Shown here: positions 1 through 8,896 of the stretch, in pieces
How the letters are laid out: every line of letters starts with the position of its first letter
Numbering within the stretch: the first letter of the stretch is position 1
Source: a bacterium
GTDB lineage: Bacteria > Bdellovibrionota > UBA1018
NCBI GenBank assembly: GCA_019751945.1
Contig: JAIEMT010000004.1
Coordinates: forward strand, 1 to 64,000
Length of the DNA: 64,000 nt
Direction: 5' to 3'
Notes under the pieces: model-generated
Databases searched by the model: none
The model's input: only the letters and a program-made list of their open reading frames with translations
What the model was told of the DNA's origin: nothing
Program-made: the position numbers and the translations under genes

Positions 1-64
1 TATGTTTGGATTCTGGTGAACCCATTCTAAACGCGGTGAGGTCATGCTGCAATTTCAACTAAGT

Positions 65-1006
65 TTAGCACTCCGCCAGGGTGAGAAGTGAAATCTCCTC
101 TGGTTCGTAGATCATGAAGAGAAAAGAATGGATTCCCTTCTTTTTACAAAAATCTAACATCGAATCCGCCTCAGCCCAATTCTCTTTTTGAACGCACACA
201 TTCATGGAAAGTTCGAATCCCTCTCCCAGAGCTTCTCGGTGGGAGCGATACTCGATGATGTCGTCGAGGGTTTTTAAACAAGGTGCCAATAACCCCGGGG
301 TCCTTAACTTGGCGTACATTTCTGGAATGAGGGAATCAACACTCACACTCAGCGACTTAATTTGAATTTTGTCGAGTTTTTCTCGAACGAAGTGATTGAA
401 CTTCCATTGGGCATTGGTCGTAATATTCCATTTACAAGCCGGATTCAGCGATGAGACTTCATCGATCAGTTTGTAGGTGTCTTTTTGAATAAAAGGTTCG
501 CCGCTCAACATGTCGATTTCTTTGATGAATGGAAAAATGGACTTTCTGGCGGGTTCCCAAAAATTCTGCTCAGTGTAATAGCCGTTAGGGGCCATCCAAA
601 CATGACAGCTTTTGCAGCGTAAATTACACTTTCCGTTAAAGTTGGCCGTCAATTTCAAAATCGGAGCAGACAACTCCTCCTTAAATTCTACGTGCGGGAG
701 GAGCGTGTTCCAATTTGGGAGCAGGTGACATTTTCTTTCTCGCACTTCACGCGCACAGATTTCTGGAGCGCCGGCCAAAAATTCCTTCCGCCATTGTCGA
801 GCAATGGGACCATTCCACACCTCGTCGATAGTATTCTCCCGAATATTACCAATGAAGAATTCGGTGCCTTTATGTCGACAAATGCCTACATTGCCGTTGG
901 GTTGAAGAATGATGGTGGTGAAGGGGACAATGCAGAAGTGCTGAGGAAGCCCTTGCCGCTCACGCAGAACTTCTCCCAATGTCTTGCCCGTGGTGGAGGA
1001 CGACAT
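65..1006 (-). CDS. Radical SAM protein with N-terminal SPASM-like domain
   Basis: A 313-residue protein with two cysteine-rich parts. Residues about 25-93 look like a SPASM domain: C25 followed by a P-F pair, an NGNVGIC segment ending at C43, an IGNI segment and a VWN motif, then C84 and C93. The radical SAM core follows, with the CX3CX2C 4Fe-4S signature CNLRCKSC at C127, C131 and C134 and an SGEP motif (about residues 168-171) typical of the SAM-binding region. In most characterised SPASM enzymes the auxiliary domain follows the core, so this order is unusual. Such enzymes often modify peptides or sugars; no substrate can be read here. The reading frame ends cleanly in TAA. A new ATG frame starts about 20 bases further on (positions 45 to 43) and leaves the window, so a downstream partner is possible but unproven. 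Confidence 0.85.
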   Translation of the reverse strand: MSSSTTGKTLGEVLRERQGLPQHFCIVPFTTIILQPNGNVGICRHKGTEFFIGNIRENTIDEVWNGPIARQWRKEFLAGAPEICAREVRERKCHLLPNWNTLLPHVEFKEELSAPILKLTANFNGKCNLRCKSCHVWMAPNGYYTEQNFWEPARKSIFPFIKEIDMLSGEPFIQKDTYKLIDEVSSLNPACKWNITTNAQWKFNHFVREKLDKIQIKSLSVSVDSLIPEMYAKLRTPGLLAPCLKTLDDIIEYRSHREALGEGFELSMNVCVQKENWAEADSMLDFCKKKGIHSFLFMIYEPEEISLLTLAEC

Positions 1007-1049
1007 CCCAGCATCATCCTACGATCCCGATTAAAAGCTAGAGAAAGTT

Positions 1050-1850
1050 TTAGGCGGTTGTGCGGCCTGCGTCGCCGTTTTTGGATTTCTCGTTTTCGAT
1101 AATCCAATCTTCAAGACGCTTCAGGCCACCGGGCGTGTCGCATTCGATGAAGCTTAAGCGCCGCGGATTTTTCAGATCGCCGATGACTCGGCATTTGAAT
1201 TCAATGTTTTCAGGATGGGTAGTGCGTCCGATAAAAATCGAACAAACTTGATTCAGCATGTAAGTGGGAACTTGCTGTTTCAAAAGCATTCCACCAAACG
1301 AAACGTCGTCCGAAAAAGTTCTGAAAGCTTTTCCACCGCAAACCAAGATGATTCGGAACTGCGCCGAATAGCGTTTGAATCGGCGCTTTTCTCGATAGTT
1401 TCCTTGGGTCGGAGTTTGTGGTTGGCCATAGCCCACGTTTTGAACCGGTTGGGGCTGACCGTAAATCGCCGTCGGCTGTTGGCCCGGCATAGGCAACGGT
1501 TGCGTATAATCCGGAACGTAAGCTTGTTGCTGAATGGGAATTTGTACAGTGGGTTGCTGCTGCTGCTGAATCGGCACTGGCTCATACGGAAGCGTTTCCG
1601 TATTCCCTGTGGGACCCATGGATGCAGGAGCGGTGATGGCCGGAATAGATTGTGTCGGCGCAGGTTTTTGAATTCCCTGCCCGTTCGTGAGGTCGAGGGT
1701 ATTCAATGCCATTTCTTCAAATAGCATCCAATTCCCGCTCTCAACCCGTTGAAGAAGTTTTGCTAACGTCTCTGCAGATTCTCTCTGCTCGACGATGATG
1801 ACTTCATTCGGGTTATTTCTGTTGACGAATCTCCACCGATACCCGGACAT
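1050..1850 (-). CDS. PilZ-domain c-di-GMP-binding protein with Gln/Pro-rich linker
   Basis: A 266-residue cytoplasmic protein. The first 60 residues form a small ordered region. Residues about 60-150 are a low-complexity linker rich in Gln and Pro. A C-terminal PilZ domain follows, with both parts of the c-di-GMP signature: RRFKR (R156 and R160 as the RxxxR pair) and DVSFGG at about 182-187 (DxSxxG). PilZ proteins change partner behaviour when c-di-GMP binds; the partner is not visible here. It lies just downstream of the Agl/Glt-like operon on the same strand but has its own strong promoter. A role in setting c-di-GMP control of that machine is a reasonable inference, not shown. Confidence 0.88.
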   Translation of the reverse strand: MSGYRWRFVNRNNPNEVIIVEQRESAETLAKLLQRVESGNWMLFEEMALNTLDLTNGQGIQKPAPTQSIPAITAPASMGPTGNTETLPYEPVPIQQQQQPTVQIPIQQQAYVPDYTQPLPMPGQQPTAIYGQPQPVQNVGYGQPQTPTQGNYREKRRFKRYSAQFRIILVCGGKAFRTFSDDVSFGGMLLKQQVPTYMLNQVCSIFIGRTTHPENIEFKCRVIGDLKNPRRLSFIECDTPGGLKRLEDWIIENEKSKNGDAGRTTA

Positions 1851-1859
1851 ACTCTTAAT

Positions 1860-1888
1860 ATTCTAGTGAGTTCCAATACATAAGTCAA
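1860..1888 (-). promoter_or_regulatory. Sigma70-type promoter of the PilZ gene, near-leaderless
   Basis: Reading the minus strand, TTGACT (1888-1883), a 17-base spacer and TAGAAT (1865-1860). The -10 box ends ten bases before the ATG at 1850, so transcription should begin within a few bases of the start codon. There is no room for a Shine-Dalgarno site. Confidence 0.65.
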
Positions 1889-1974
1889 ATAGTCGGATAT
1901 CTATTTTAATCGTTTAATATAATGATTTTATTGCATAAAAAGGCACGCAGGTACAAACCACTGGGATTTTCTGC

Positions 1975-3765
1975 TTAGCGCTTTCCTTGGAACACAAAGG
2001 GGTAAATTACTTTAGTTGATCTACCATTGGGGGCATTGGGGAAGCGCATTCTCCGAATAACTTCCAACACGCAGGCACGAAGTCCGGGGTGTTCGATTGT
2101 TGCCCGATTGATGTCGGCCGCGACTACAGAGCCATCTGAACTGATCGTCCAGTTGTAAACGACTCGGCCTTCGAGGTTCGACTTGGTGAGAAGGGCACGT
2201 TCGTAACAAGTTCGGACCTGACCTCGGTACGATTGAATAATTCGTCGAACCGTTTCGCGATCCAGCCCCCCCCCCTCAACGCTGAAGTCTCCACCGTCGA
2301 GCGAGCCGATGCCACTGGTGCCCGAAAGGCCGGAGCCTTCGCCGCTCAAACTATCGCCCACGTGGAATCCACCCTTGCCACCTTCGCGTGCAACGGGACC
2401 CAAGGACCCCGGATCATATTTCGAAACGCCGGAGAGCGTTGTCCCTGCTTCTCCAAGACCTTTTCCTTTACCTCCGGGAGTACCCGAAGATTTCCCCCCC
2501 AAAACACCTGCAGGGGGATTTCGCACAACGATCTTAGAATTATCGACCGAAGAGACGGACTCCGTCACGATCCCTTCGTTGATAATTTTGTCGGCACTCA
2601 CTCCCGGTCCGCTCTTGGCTGATTTTTTTAATCCACCCAAAATTCCAACGGAGTTGACGTCGGTTACTTTCGCGGGAGAGTTCAGGCCGGTGTTCTTTTT
2701 AGCCTCAGGTTGCGTTGCGTACTTCGGTGCCGCTGCCTTTCCGGCTTTCGGCGCAGTTTTTAGAGTTTCTTTGGGCTTCGCAGCTGCTTTCGGTGTGGGC
2801 TTCTTCTGTTCGTCAGAAACCTTTTCATCCGCGTCTGTCTTACCAACCTGGGCCGGAGGCTCGGGCTCCACGGTGGGTACTTCTGGCACCTCAATTCGAG
2901 CAACTCGAGCTAACGGTTTCTCGGGTTCTTCTGATTTCGGCCAGAAGAGAGCTACGAGTACCAAGAAGAGAACCACTGCCGGAACCACTATGGTGAGTTT
3001 TTTTAGAAGGGGATCGCCGAAAAAATCGACGGGGATCGGAGGTGCCTTGATCGCATCGACCAAGCGCAGATAAAAGTCTCGACCCTTCCACTGAACACGA
3101 ATGAAGTCTCCAGCCTTGAGCATGGCCGCTGTTCCGGGAAGCAGCTTTTGGCCACGATTGGAAACTTCGGCTCCCGGCATTTCATCCAAGATAATTTTTA
3201 GGACAGCATCCGTAGAGACGGACCCCCCCTGCCATTCAATTTTGAATTGTTTAGGGTCTCGGAGAATAGAAAGTTTGCGCTTCTTTTTCTGAATCGGTAA
3301 GTGGCGAATTTCTTCAACCGCACCAGAGTCGGATCGGACCTGCACGACTTCTAATAATTCAGGAGTTGTCGAACGAGCACTTCCCAAACTTTCGACGATT
3401 TGACCGCCAATGACTTCGCTAGATTCAAGACGGTCTTCCACGATAGCAAAGACGAAGTCGTTGATAGTTACGGGTTCCGAGCTTAGAACGGCGCCTTCCC
3501 CGAAATCGCCCTTCACATCTTGTTCGCCTGGACTGGTCTTTTCAGAAAGGTGCGCACTTCGAGTAATATCCACAATCGACCAAGCACCCGAGCGGGGATC
3601 AAAATCTCCTGAACCAATCCACTCTAAAAGGAAATGAACGGGCTCGACATCGGGTGCGCGCAAAACTACATCGCACGCAGGCGAGCGCCCGATAATCAAC
3701 ACGGGTCTTCTCAAGTGAGCCCGGGAAATTTCCAGCTGATTGCGAGAGATGGTGAGAAGTTTCAT
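1975..3765 (-). CDS. FHA-domain, single-pass protein with AgmX/PglI-type (TonB-like) C-terminal domain; GltG-like
   Basis: A 596-residue protein. Residues about 20-110 form a forkhead-associated (FHA) domain beginning IIGRSPAC, with the conserved Gly-Arg-Ser at 26-28; FHA domains bind phosphothreonine peptides. One membrane helix lies at about 256-276, so the FHA end is cytoplasmic. A Pro/Ala/Lys-rich region and a long Gly/Ser-rich stretch (about 280-495) would span the periplasm. The last 100 residues, from LDRETVRRIIQ through CYERAL to PFVFQGKR, match the AgmX/PglI C-terminal family, which is TonB-like. This architecture is known from GltG-type proteins of the myxobacterial gliding complex. 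It is the last gene of the eight-gene operon, seven bases after the preceding one. The coding strand carries a run of ten G just before the C-terminal domain. Confidence 0.87.
   Translation of the reverse strand: MKLLTISRNQLEISRAHLRRPVLIIGRSPACDVVLRAPDVEPVHFLLEWIGSGDFDPRSGAWSIVDITRSAHLSEKTSPGEQDVKGDFGEGAVLSSEPVTINDFVFAIVEDRLESSEVIGGQIVESLGSARSTTPELLEVVQVRSDSGAVEEIRHLPIQKKKRKLSILRDPKQFKIEWQGGSVSTDAVLKIILDEMPGAEVSNRGQKLLPGTAAMLKAGDFIRVQWKGRDFYLRLVDAIKAPPIPVDFFGDPLLKKLTIVVPAVVLFLVLVALFWPKSEEPEKPLARVARIEVPEVPTVEPEPPAQVGKTDADEKVSDEQKKPTPKAAAKPKETLKTAPKAGKAAAPKYATQPEAKKNTGLNSPAKVTDVNSVGILGGLKKSAKSGPGVSADKIINEGIVTESVSSVDNSKIVVRNPPAGVLGGKSSGTPGGKGKGLGEAGTTLSGVSKYDPGSLGPVAREGGKGGFHVGDSLSGEGSGLSGTSGIGSLDGGDFSVEGGGLDRETVRRIIQSYRGQVRTCYERALLTKSNLEGRVVYNWTISSDGSVVAADINRATIEHPGLRACVLEVIRRMRFPNAPNGRSTKVIYPFVFQGKR
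2266..2275. repeat. Homopolymer tract C10 (G10 on the coding strand)
   Basis: Ten consecutive C on the plus strand encode Glu-Gly-Gly-Gly at about residues 497-500 of the FHA protein, at the junction between the Gly/Ser-rich linker and the C-terminal domain. Two further C7 runs lie in the same gene near 2495 and 3225. Tracts of this length are prone to slipped-strand length change. Confidence 0.9.
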
Positions 3766-3772
3766 CGTCGTT

Positions 3773-4096
3773 TCATCTTCCGGGTTTACTCACAGGTGGA
3801 TCAGCCAATCGCGGACGACGCTTACTGTCCACGGCATGGAAGTCATTGAAGTTCGAACGCTGGTACAAGATAGAATCCAACGCTTGGCGATTCGTATCGG
3901 TTTGCAAAAAAAGTTCAGGCGCCTTTTTTTGACCTTCGATGACATCGCTCTCAAAATTCAAAACCTGGGTATTCGCCATTTTAGACGAAGCCTTGGAGGG
4001 TGCTGATGTCACAGGAGCTGGTTGGGCAGGGTCCTCCGCCCAAACCGACAGCGGCATCAAAAGAGCGGCGATGCTGAAAAAACGATGGAAGCTCAT
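3773..4096 (-). CDS. Small secreted protein, CglF-like, of the gliding/TolQR operon
   Basis: A protein of 107 residues from the ATG at 4096, which overlaps the TGA of the preceding gene as ATGA; this overlap fixes the start. A signal peptide (MSFHRFFSIAALLMPLSVWA) is followed by a Pro/Ala/Ser segment and a compact acidic core, VLNFESDVIEGQKKAPELF, then RSNF and VDSKR. The core (F-E-x-D-V-I-E-G then a Pro, and a later R-x-NF) resembles the small CglF-type proteins encoded beside Glt genes in myxobacteria. That match is from memory of the family pattern and is moderate only. The protein is probably periplasmic or outer-membrane associated, helping to assemble the envelope part of the machine. 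Confidence 0.7.
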   Translation of the reverse strand: MSFHRFFSIAALLMPLSVWAEDPAQPAPVTSAPSKASSKMANTQVLNFESDVIEGQKKAPELFLQTDTNRQALDSILYQRSNFNDFHAVDSKRRPRLADPPVSKPGR

Positions 4097-7000
4097 TTTT
4101 TGGGCAGCGCCTCCGAAAGTTGGGAGTCCAAGGGTGCGGGAACGCCTGCAAGATCGGCCCATTCTTCAATGATGTCTGACTGACGGTGATTTTCAAGCTC
4201 AGAGAGTAAATAAATCCGAAGTGCGTCAGAAGATCGCCCGGATAGTAAAACTCCCGTTCGGATATTGAAGAATTCTTCGTCATCGAGCTTGAGTTGCGTC
4301 TTAGCGAAATCCAGCATGGTCAAGGCGCCCAGAGTGTTCTTCGACTTCGCAGCTTCAACAATTCCCTTCAATAAAGCTTGAGAACGCGTATCGCTCGGCC
4401 AATGCCATTTTGCCATATCCGGTTGGGGCAGAAGGCGGGAGCTGACAATGGCCTTCGATTTGGTAATTTTCTCACGCATGGTGCCGGCTAGTTTGTCGAA
4501 CTGGACCTTCTGGTCGGTAAACTCCTGCGCCACCTCTTCTAAGCCCTTTTTGTATTCGGCGACCTGGTTAGCAGCGAGCTCACTTGGAACCGGGGAATTC
4601 AGGATAAATTCGGCCATTTTACCCTCTAAAACCGAGGCTTTTTCAACAATTCTCAACTGCATGTCCGGCTCTTTGCCCTGAATTTCTTTTGTCACCCGTC
4701 CACGGATGGAGCGCGTCTCTTCCGCCAAGTTCTTGACGTAATTTCCAAGAAGGTGCGCTTTCAGTTTCTTCGAATCGGGAAATACGACTTTCTGCATCCG
4801 AGTTTCGAGTGGAGAGATCAAGCCTTGGTCCACCCGAACAAATTTATAGTCCGCACCTAGGAGTTTCACACTCTTCTGGGTTCGGGTGAGCTGCCACTGA
4901 CCCGACTCCAACCGCAGCGCCAAGATAACGAGATCCCGATCCGCTTCGGTGCGCGCCGGGTTTTGCATAAACATCGCCGTGATCGATTCAGGGTGAGTGA
5001 GTGCCATCACGCCTAGAAGGTAATCGCGATCCGTCGGCTTGTTAGTAGCAAGTTCAGCCGCAGTAGGAACAGCTCCCAGAAAAATTCGGGTGAGTTGCTT
5101 TCTAAAAGCCTCTTCGGGACCTGCCGTCTGAATAATCTTATAACCGTCTTGAATCTTGCCGCGCTCCATAGCAGCTGACCAAAGCTGCACACGCACGTCG
5201 GTCATCTCCTTACTGAGACGAGTTGTTTCAGGATAGGAATTGAACTCCGAAATGGCTTGATCAAAAAGTTCCTTCTGAATCATGAAACTGACCGAATCGT
5301 GGCGAGCAATCATGGCCTTGGCTTCTGTTGGGCGATAAGCCAAAAACTGCTGAATATATTTTCGATAGGCATCGAAGTGATTGTCTTCGCGCATCTTCTT
5401 AGCCAAGATCAGGCAGGTCTCCCGAAGAAGATCTTCGAGCTTCGCGTCGGTTTTCAGAAATTTTTGATTTCTCAAATCATCCAAAACTTGAAGGTATTCC
5501 TGATTTTGGAACCGGGCATATTGGAAGCGATAGAAAGCGTCTGCAGTCTGTTCCTTATTATAAATCCTCTCCAAAAGAGGTAACACTTCGCGAGACTGTC
5601 CCTGATCCGACTTTGTTTGAACATACAACTTCGAAACTCGTAACCACTGATCGGATCTCGGAAAGCGATCAATAAATTCTTTCATTCTCTTAATACGACG
5701 TTCGCTCTGATCTTCCTTCTTTTTATTGTCCGGAATCTTGAGGAGCTGTTCGAGAGCAGCAAGCTGATCGATATAAGCGCGTTCATTGAATTGAGACAGG
5801 CGCTTCTGATCATAGATAATCAACTGGGTGACATAGTCGACGCATTCCCAATCCCGTTTATCCGTACAAACCTGCAACCAGAGATCGATGATAGCGGGAT
5901 ACTGTTTCGTATTTGGAAAATAGGAATGATAAAAGAAAAACTGCCGCTTCAGGCTCTCGCCGAGCTCACTCTTCGGAATATTCTCCGGGGATTTCGTCTT
6001 ACCCGCATAAGTATCAATGAAGGCCTTCACGATGGCTTGGGTTTCCGTTTCCACAACGGTTTCGTACTTCTTAAATACGCTAGACGACGGGGTAAGGGAA
6101 TTCGTCTTACAGAAATCCACCACTCTGGAAAAAGCATTGTGGTGATCCCTGGAAGCATAGAATTTTCTGCGCACACGCATGTCCGCGAGCACTAGGTCAA
6201 AACGTTTCTCGGGATCGCTCTCCAACTGAAGGAGGCGAGCTACGACTTCGGCGTGCAATGCAATGGCATTTTGACTTTCTAAGCTCGAACGCGCTGCCGA
6301 GAGAAAATCAATTTTATCGACAGTACTGGGAAACATGGCTTCTGTTTTCCGAATGGCTAAAGACGGATTGTCTCGGTGAGCCACCAAGAAGGCAAGGTCG
6401 CGGAGCGCGTCTCGAGCTAAGCCCTGACGACTTGGTGAGCGAGCCACTTTGACGAAGAGCTCCTCGGCCTTGTCGTTCTGCTTTAAATTGATCATGCACC
6501 AGGCCAGTTTATACATGGCGATTTCTTGTCCTTGCTTGGACATCTTGGGCATGAAGCGCGTGTAATAATCAGCTGCCAACTGAAAGTCGGCGTTGTCGAA
6601 GAGATCTTCGGCAACAATCAGAGCGATCCACCCTGCGCTTTCGGTATTCGGATTGAGCCTGAGAACCTCGATAAATTTCTTTCGGGCTTCACTATTATTA
6701 TCGAGATAGAGATGGGAGTAACCCATGGTTTCGTGGGACTTTACAACCTGTTCCATTGTTCTCTGACGAGAAGCGAGAACCGTTGCAGCATCCCGAATAG
6801 CAGCCTGAAGAAACTTAGAAACGTTTTCGTCATAGTGCCCAGTTTTGGTGGTCAGGATTTTGATGCGCGCGTATTGATTCATTGCAGTCGCGCGGTTGAG
6901 CAACAGTGAGTTGCGAGCCAGGCCCACCGGAGTCGTTTTCAAAAGATAAGTGAGGCTCTTGACGGTTTCGTAGGTTTCAGAAGCAGTGGTGGCTTTCTTC

Positions 7001-7206
7001 TGCTCGTCCCAAGCCAACCTGCTTCGATTGGAGTTCTTGGCCGGAGCAGCACCCGATCGCTCCTTCTCTTTTTTTTCTACGACCTTCTGATCCGTGGACC
7101 CTAAAAAACTACTGTCGAGTTGAACCCCCTGGGATTCCACCGAAACAGCAATCACGGCAGCAGTCGTGAACCAGACCCAGCTGGTTAAGTTTTGGGCGCG
7201 TTGCAA
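4093..7206 (-). CDS. Large secreted TPR-repeat protein of the Agl/Glt-like operon
   Basis: A 1037-residue protein starting at TTG (7206), with GGGGA about eight bases upstream as ribosome site. The first 26 residues form a hydrophobic signal sequence (TSWVWFTTAAVIAVSV), so it acts beyond the inner membrane. The remainder is alpha-helical with many TPR-like 34-residue units, for example around residues 165-215 (SHLYLDNN, EARKKFIEVL, LAADYYTRF) and further sets to about 620. The last 400 residues are helical and coiled-coil-like, without recognisable repeats. Periplasmic TPR proteins serve as scaffolds; the equivalent role in the myxobacterial complex is played by GltE or AgmK-type proteins. 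It overlaps the upstream gene by 22 bases and the downstream one by four. Confidence 0.82.
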   Translation of the reverse strand: MQRAQNLTSWVWFTTAAVIAVSVESQGVQLDSSFLGSTDQKVVEKKEKERSGAAPAKNSNRSRLAWDEQKKATTASETYETVKSLTYLLKTTPVGLARNSLLLNRATAMNQYARIKILTTKTGHYDENVSKFLQAAIRDAATVLASRQRTMEQVVKSHETMGYSHLYLDNNSEARKKFIEVLRLNPNTESAGWIALIVAEDLFDNADFQLAADYYTRFMPKMSKQGQEIAMYKLAWCMINLKQNDKAEELFVKVARSPSRQGLARDALRDLAFLVAHRDNPSLAIRKTEAMFPSTVDKIDFLSAARSSLESQNAIALHAEVVARLLQLESDPEKRFDLVLADMRVRRKFYASRDHHNAFSRVVDFCKTNSLTPSSSVFKKYETVVETETQAIVKAFIDTYAGKTKSPENIPKSELGESLKRQFFFYHSYFPNTKQYPAIIDLWLQVCTDKRDWECVDYVTQLIIYDQKRLSQFNERAYIDQLAALEQLLKIPDNKKKEDQSERRIKRMKEFIDRFPRSDQWLRVSKLYVQTKSDQGQSREVLPLLERIYNKEQTADAFYRFQYARFQNQEYLQVLDDLRNQKFLKTDAKLEDLLRETCLILAKKMREDNHFDAYRKYIQQFLAYRPTEAKAMIARHDSVSFMIQKELFDQAISEFNSYPETTRLSKEMTDVRVQLWSAAMERGKIQDGYKIIQTAGPEEAFRKQLTRIFLGAVPTAAELATNKPTDRDYLLGVMALTHPESITAMFMQNPARTEADRDLVILALRLESGQWQLTRTQKSVKLLGADYKFVRVDQGLISPLETRMQKVVFPDSKKLKAHLLGNYVKNLAEETRSIRGRVTKEIQGKEPDMQLRIVEKASVLEGKMAEFILNSPVPSELAANQVAEYKKGLEEVAQEFTDQKVQFDKLAGTMREKITKSKAIVSSRLLPQPDMAKWHWPSDTRSQALLKGIVEAAKSKNTLGALTMLDFAKTQLKLDDEEFFNIRTGVLLSGRSSDALRIYLLSELENHRQSDIIEEWADLAGVPAPLDSQLSEALPKK

Positions 7207-8387
7207 AGGCTTTCCCCAATCAAGACGTGAGTGCCGATTTCATCTACCCATTCTTCACTTGCATCGGCGGGCCAGATTTCCAAGTCTAAGGCGGAGAGCT
7301 CCTCACGGCTGTTGAGTTTCTGAATCGGTTTGAGAACGTTGCTGGTGTCAGCGACTGTAGCTAAATGGGCATAGGCCATGGCTGTTCGCAGGTCGGTGAG
7401 AATCTTGGGCTTCTGCATCTGGAAGGCGCGGTTCAGAGCCGACATGATTTCGGCTCTTTCACGATCTCTTTCACCAGGAGTAATGAGGGGGGACTTGATT
7501 CCCTTATCTTCGCGAGTCAATCTCCAGAGCACATGGGTTTCAATGTCGTTTCCTACCCAAATGCTCATTCGGTTTTTTGCGAGTGCGGCCTCGTACTGCT
7601 TCATTTCGCCGATCACTTCGGCGAGATCATCGTTTCGACAGAGTCGCCGATAAATGTACGTTTGAATCAAATACGATTCGGGAGAAAGGTATTTCGAAAA
7701 GTAAGCCGAACGCTGAGAAGCCACAGAACCCAAAGCGATTTCCACTCGTCCCGCCCGGAACGCAGCCCACATCTTTTCAAACAGGACCTGTCTGAAGCGC
7801 TGATACGAAGGAGAAATCCAAGTATAGACGGTGAGAGCCTCCTCGTACCTTCCTGATGCGTAGAGCGCTCGCGCCATAGACTGAAGCACGAACGGATAGA
7901 TAATCGAGACATCCTTCATTCGTTCTCGAACCGCGCTGTTGCCACTGTAGCGACGATAGAAAATATTCAGGCGTTTCAAGTAGCCGGCCATCTTCTGATA
8001 TTCGACGAATGCATCACGGAATCGCCCAGCAAGCATCAAAGAGTCGGCATACTCCATCGTCTTATCGAAGTTGGACTTTCCCTTCGGATGACGGGCGTTC
8101 CAGTAATTTACTAAATCAAAACCGACGCGCTCAGAGTAATTATTAATCAGCGTTTTGAGGTCGTACCATTCGCGATAGGTAATGGGTTTGAAGTACGCCT
8201 TACGAAGAAAAACTCGAAGCCCGAGAAAGTCCTGAATATCCAGGAAGGAGCGAGCGTCTCTCACTAGCGGAGAAATTGCTGCACGTCGAACCGGAATGGT
8301 TTCAGCTGAGTGAGAAGTAGGGGTGGCCGTTAAAAAGGCCGTCGAGAGGAGCGCAAGCTGAACTAATTCTCCTCTCCATTTCTTCAT
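7185..8387 (-). CDS. Secreted helical-repeat (TPR-like) protein of the same operon
   Basis: A 400-residue protein with a signal peptide (positive MKKWRGE, hydrophobic core LALLSTAFLTA, cleavage probably after SHSA). The mature part is alpha-helical with TPR-like pairs, for example RFRDAFVEYQKMAGYLKRL and GRYEEALTVYTW. This resembles GltC-type periplasmic TPR proteins in size and context; the assignment is by position and architecture, not by a diagnostic motif. The ATG at 8387 overlaps the stop of the upstream TolR gene (ATGA), implying translational coupling. Confidence 0.8.
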   Translation of the reverse strand: MKKWRGELVQLALLSTAFLTATPTSHSAETIPVRRAAISPLVRDARSFLDIQDFLGLRVFLRKAYFKPITYREWYDLKTLINNYSERVGFDLVNYWNARHPKGKSNFDKTMEYADSLMLAGRFRDAFVEYQKMAGYLKRLNIFYRRYSGNSAVRERMKDVSIIYPFVLQSMARALYASGRYEEALTVYTWISPSYQRFRQVLFEKMWAAFRAGRVEIALGSVASQRSAYFSKYLSPESYLIQTYIYRRLCRNDDLAEVIGEMKQYEAALAKNRMSIWVGNDIETHVLWRLTREDKGIKSPLITPGERDRERAEIMSALNRAFQMQKPKILTDLRTAMAYAHLATVADTSNVLKPIQKLNSREELSALDLEIWPADASEEWVDEIGTHVLIGESLCNAPKT

Positions 8388-8896
8388 TTCTTACCCATAT
8401 CGGCCTCACCCACGGCCACGAAAAGCAATGTGTTGAATCCGGAATCTCGAAAGACACGCACGACATCGAAGATGTCTTGGTAAGGAGTGGAGCGATCGGC
8501 AATGATGTTCAACATCTTCTGTTGCTGAACATCTTTTCCTTCCTTGGTTTTTTTCTTTTCGGCATCCAAACGCGCCTTCACCTTGCCGCGGAGGCTGTTC
8601 ATTTCGCCGGAATCAGGATTTCTAAAGGAGTCGATCGGAATCGCCTGATCGATCAAGCTAATGTCCACGGCTTCTCGGCGAATCACAATTCTGGGGGCAG
8701 ATTCCACGCCTTCTTTACTATGACTCTTGGGAATCATGATGTTTGATGGAACGGAAATTTCAGAGGCTCCGAAGACGGTGCCAAAGATCAGAAAAATCAC
8801 GATCATCGAAAAAATATCGATCATCGCTGTGAGCTGAAGCTCCAAAGGATTTCTACGGTGTTTAATTCCTGCAAAGCCAATATCATTGGTCTGCAT
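8384..8896 (-). CDS. ExbD/TolR-family proton-channel subunit (AglS/AglQ-like), second copy
   Basis: A 170-residue protein with a short cytoplasmic N-terminus and one membrane helix (about 20-43) carrying the conserved Asp of the family in the segment LTAMIDIFSMIVIF. The rest is a periplasmic domain. TolR/ExbD subunits, with a TolQ/ExbB partner, turn proton flow into mechanical work. The periplasmic part has a Lys/Glu-rich insertion (DAEKKKTKEGKD) not usual in TolR. Its start overlaps the stop of the first TolR gene by one base (TAATG). Two unequal TolR proteins beside one TolQ is the AglR-AglQ-AglS arrangement known from myxobacteria. Confidence 0.9.
   Translation of the reverse strand: MQTNDIGFAGIKHRRNPLELQLTAMIDIFSMIVIFLIFGTVFGASEISVPSNIMIPKSHSKEGVESAPRIVIRREAVDISLIDQAIPIDSFRNPDSGEMNSLRGKVKARLDAEKKKTKEGKDVQQQKMLNIIADRSTPYQDIFDVVRVFRDSGFNTLLFVAVGEADMGKK

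Noticed and set aside
1-45. Possible start of another minus-strand gene (ATG at positions 45 to 43)
   Set aside because: Only 15 codons are in the window and no ribosome-binding site is visible, so it cannot be supported as a feature.
2309-3073. 254-codon plus-strand frame opposite the FHA gene
   Set aside because: It is the antisense shadow of the low-complexity Pro/Gly/Ser coding region, with no start signals.
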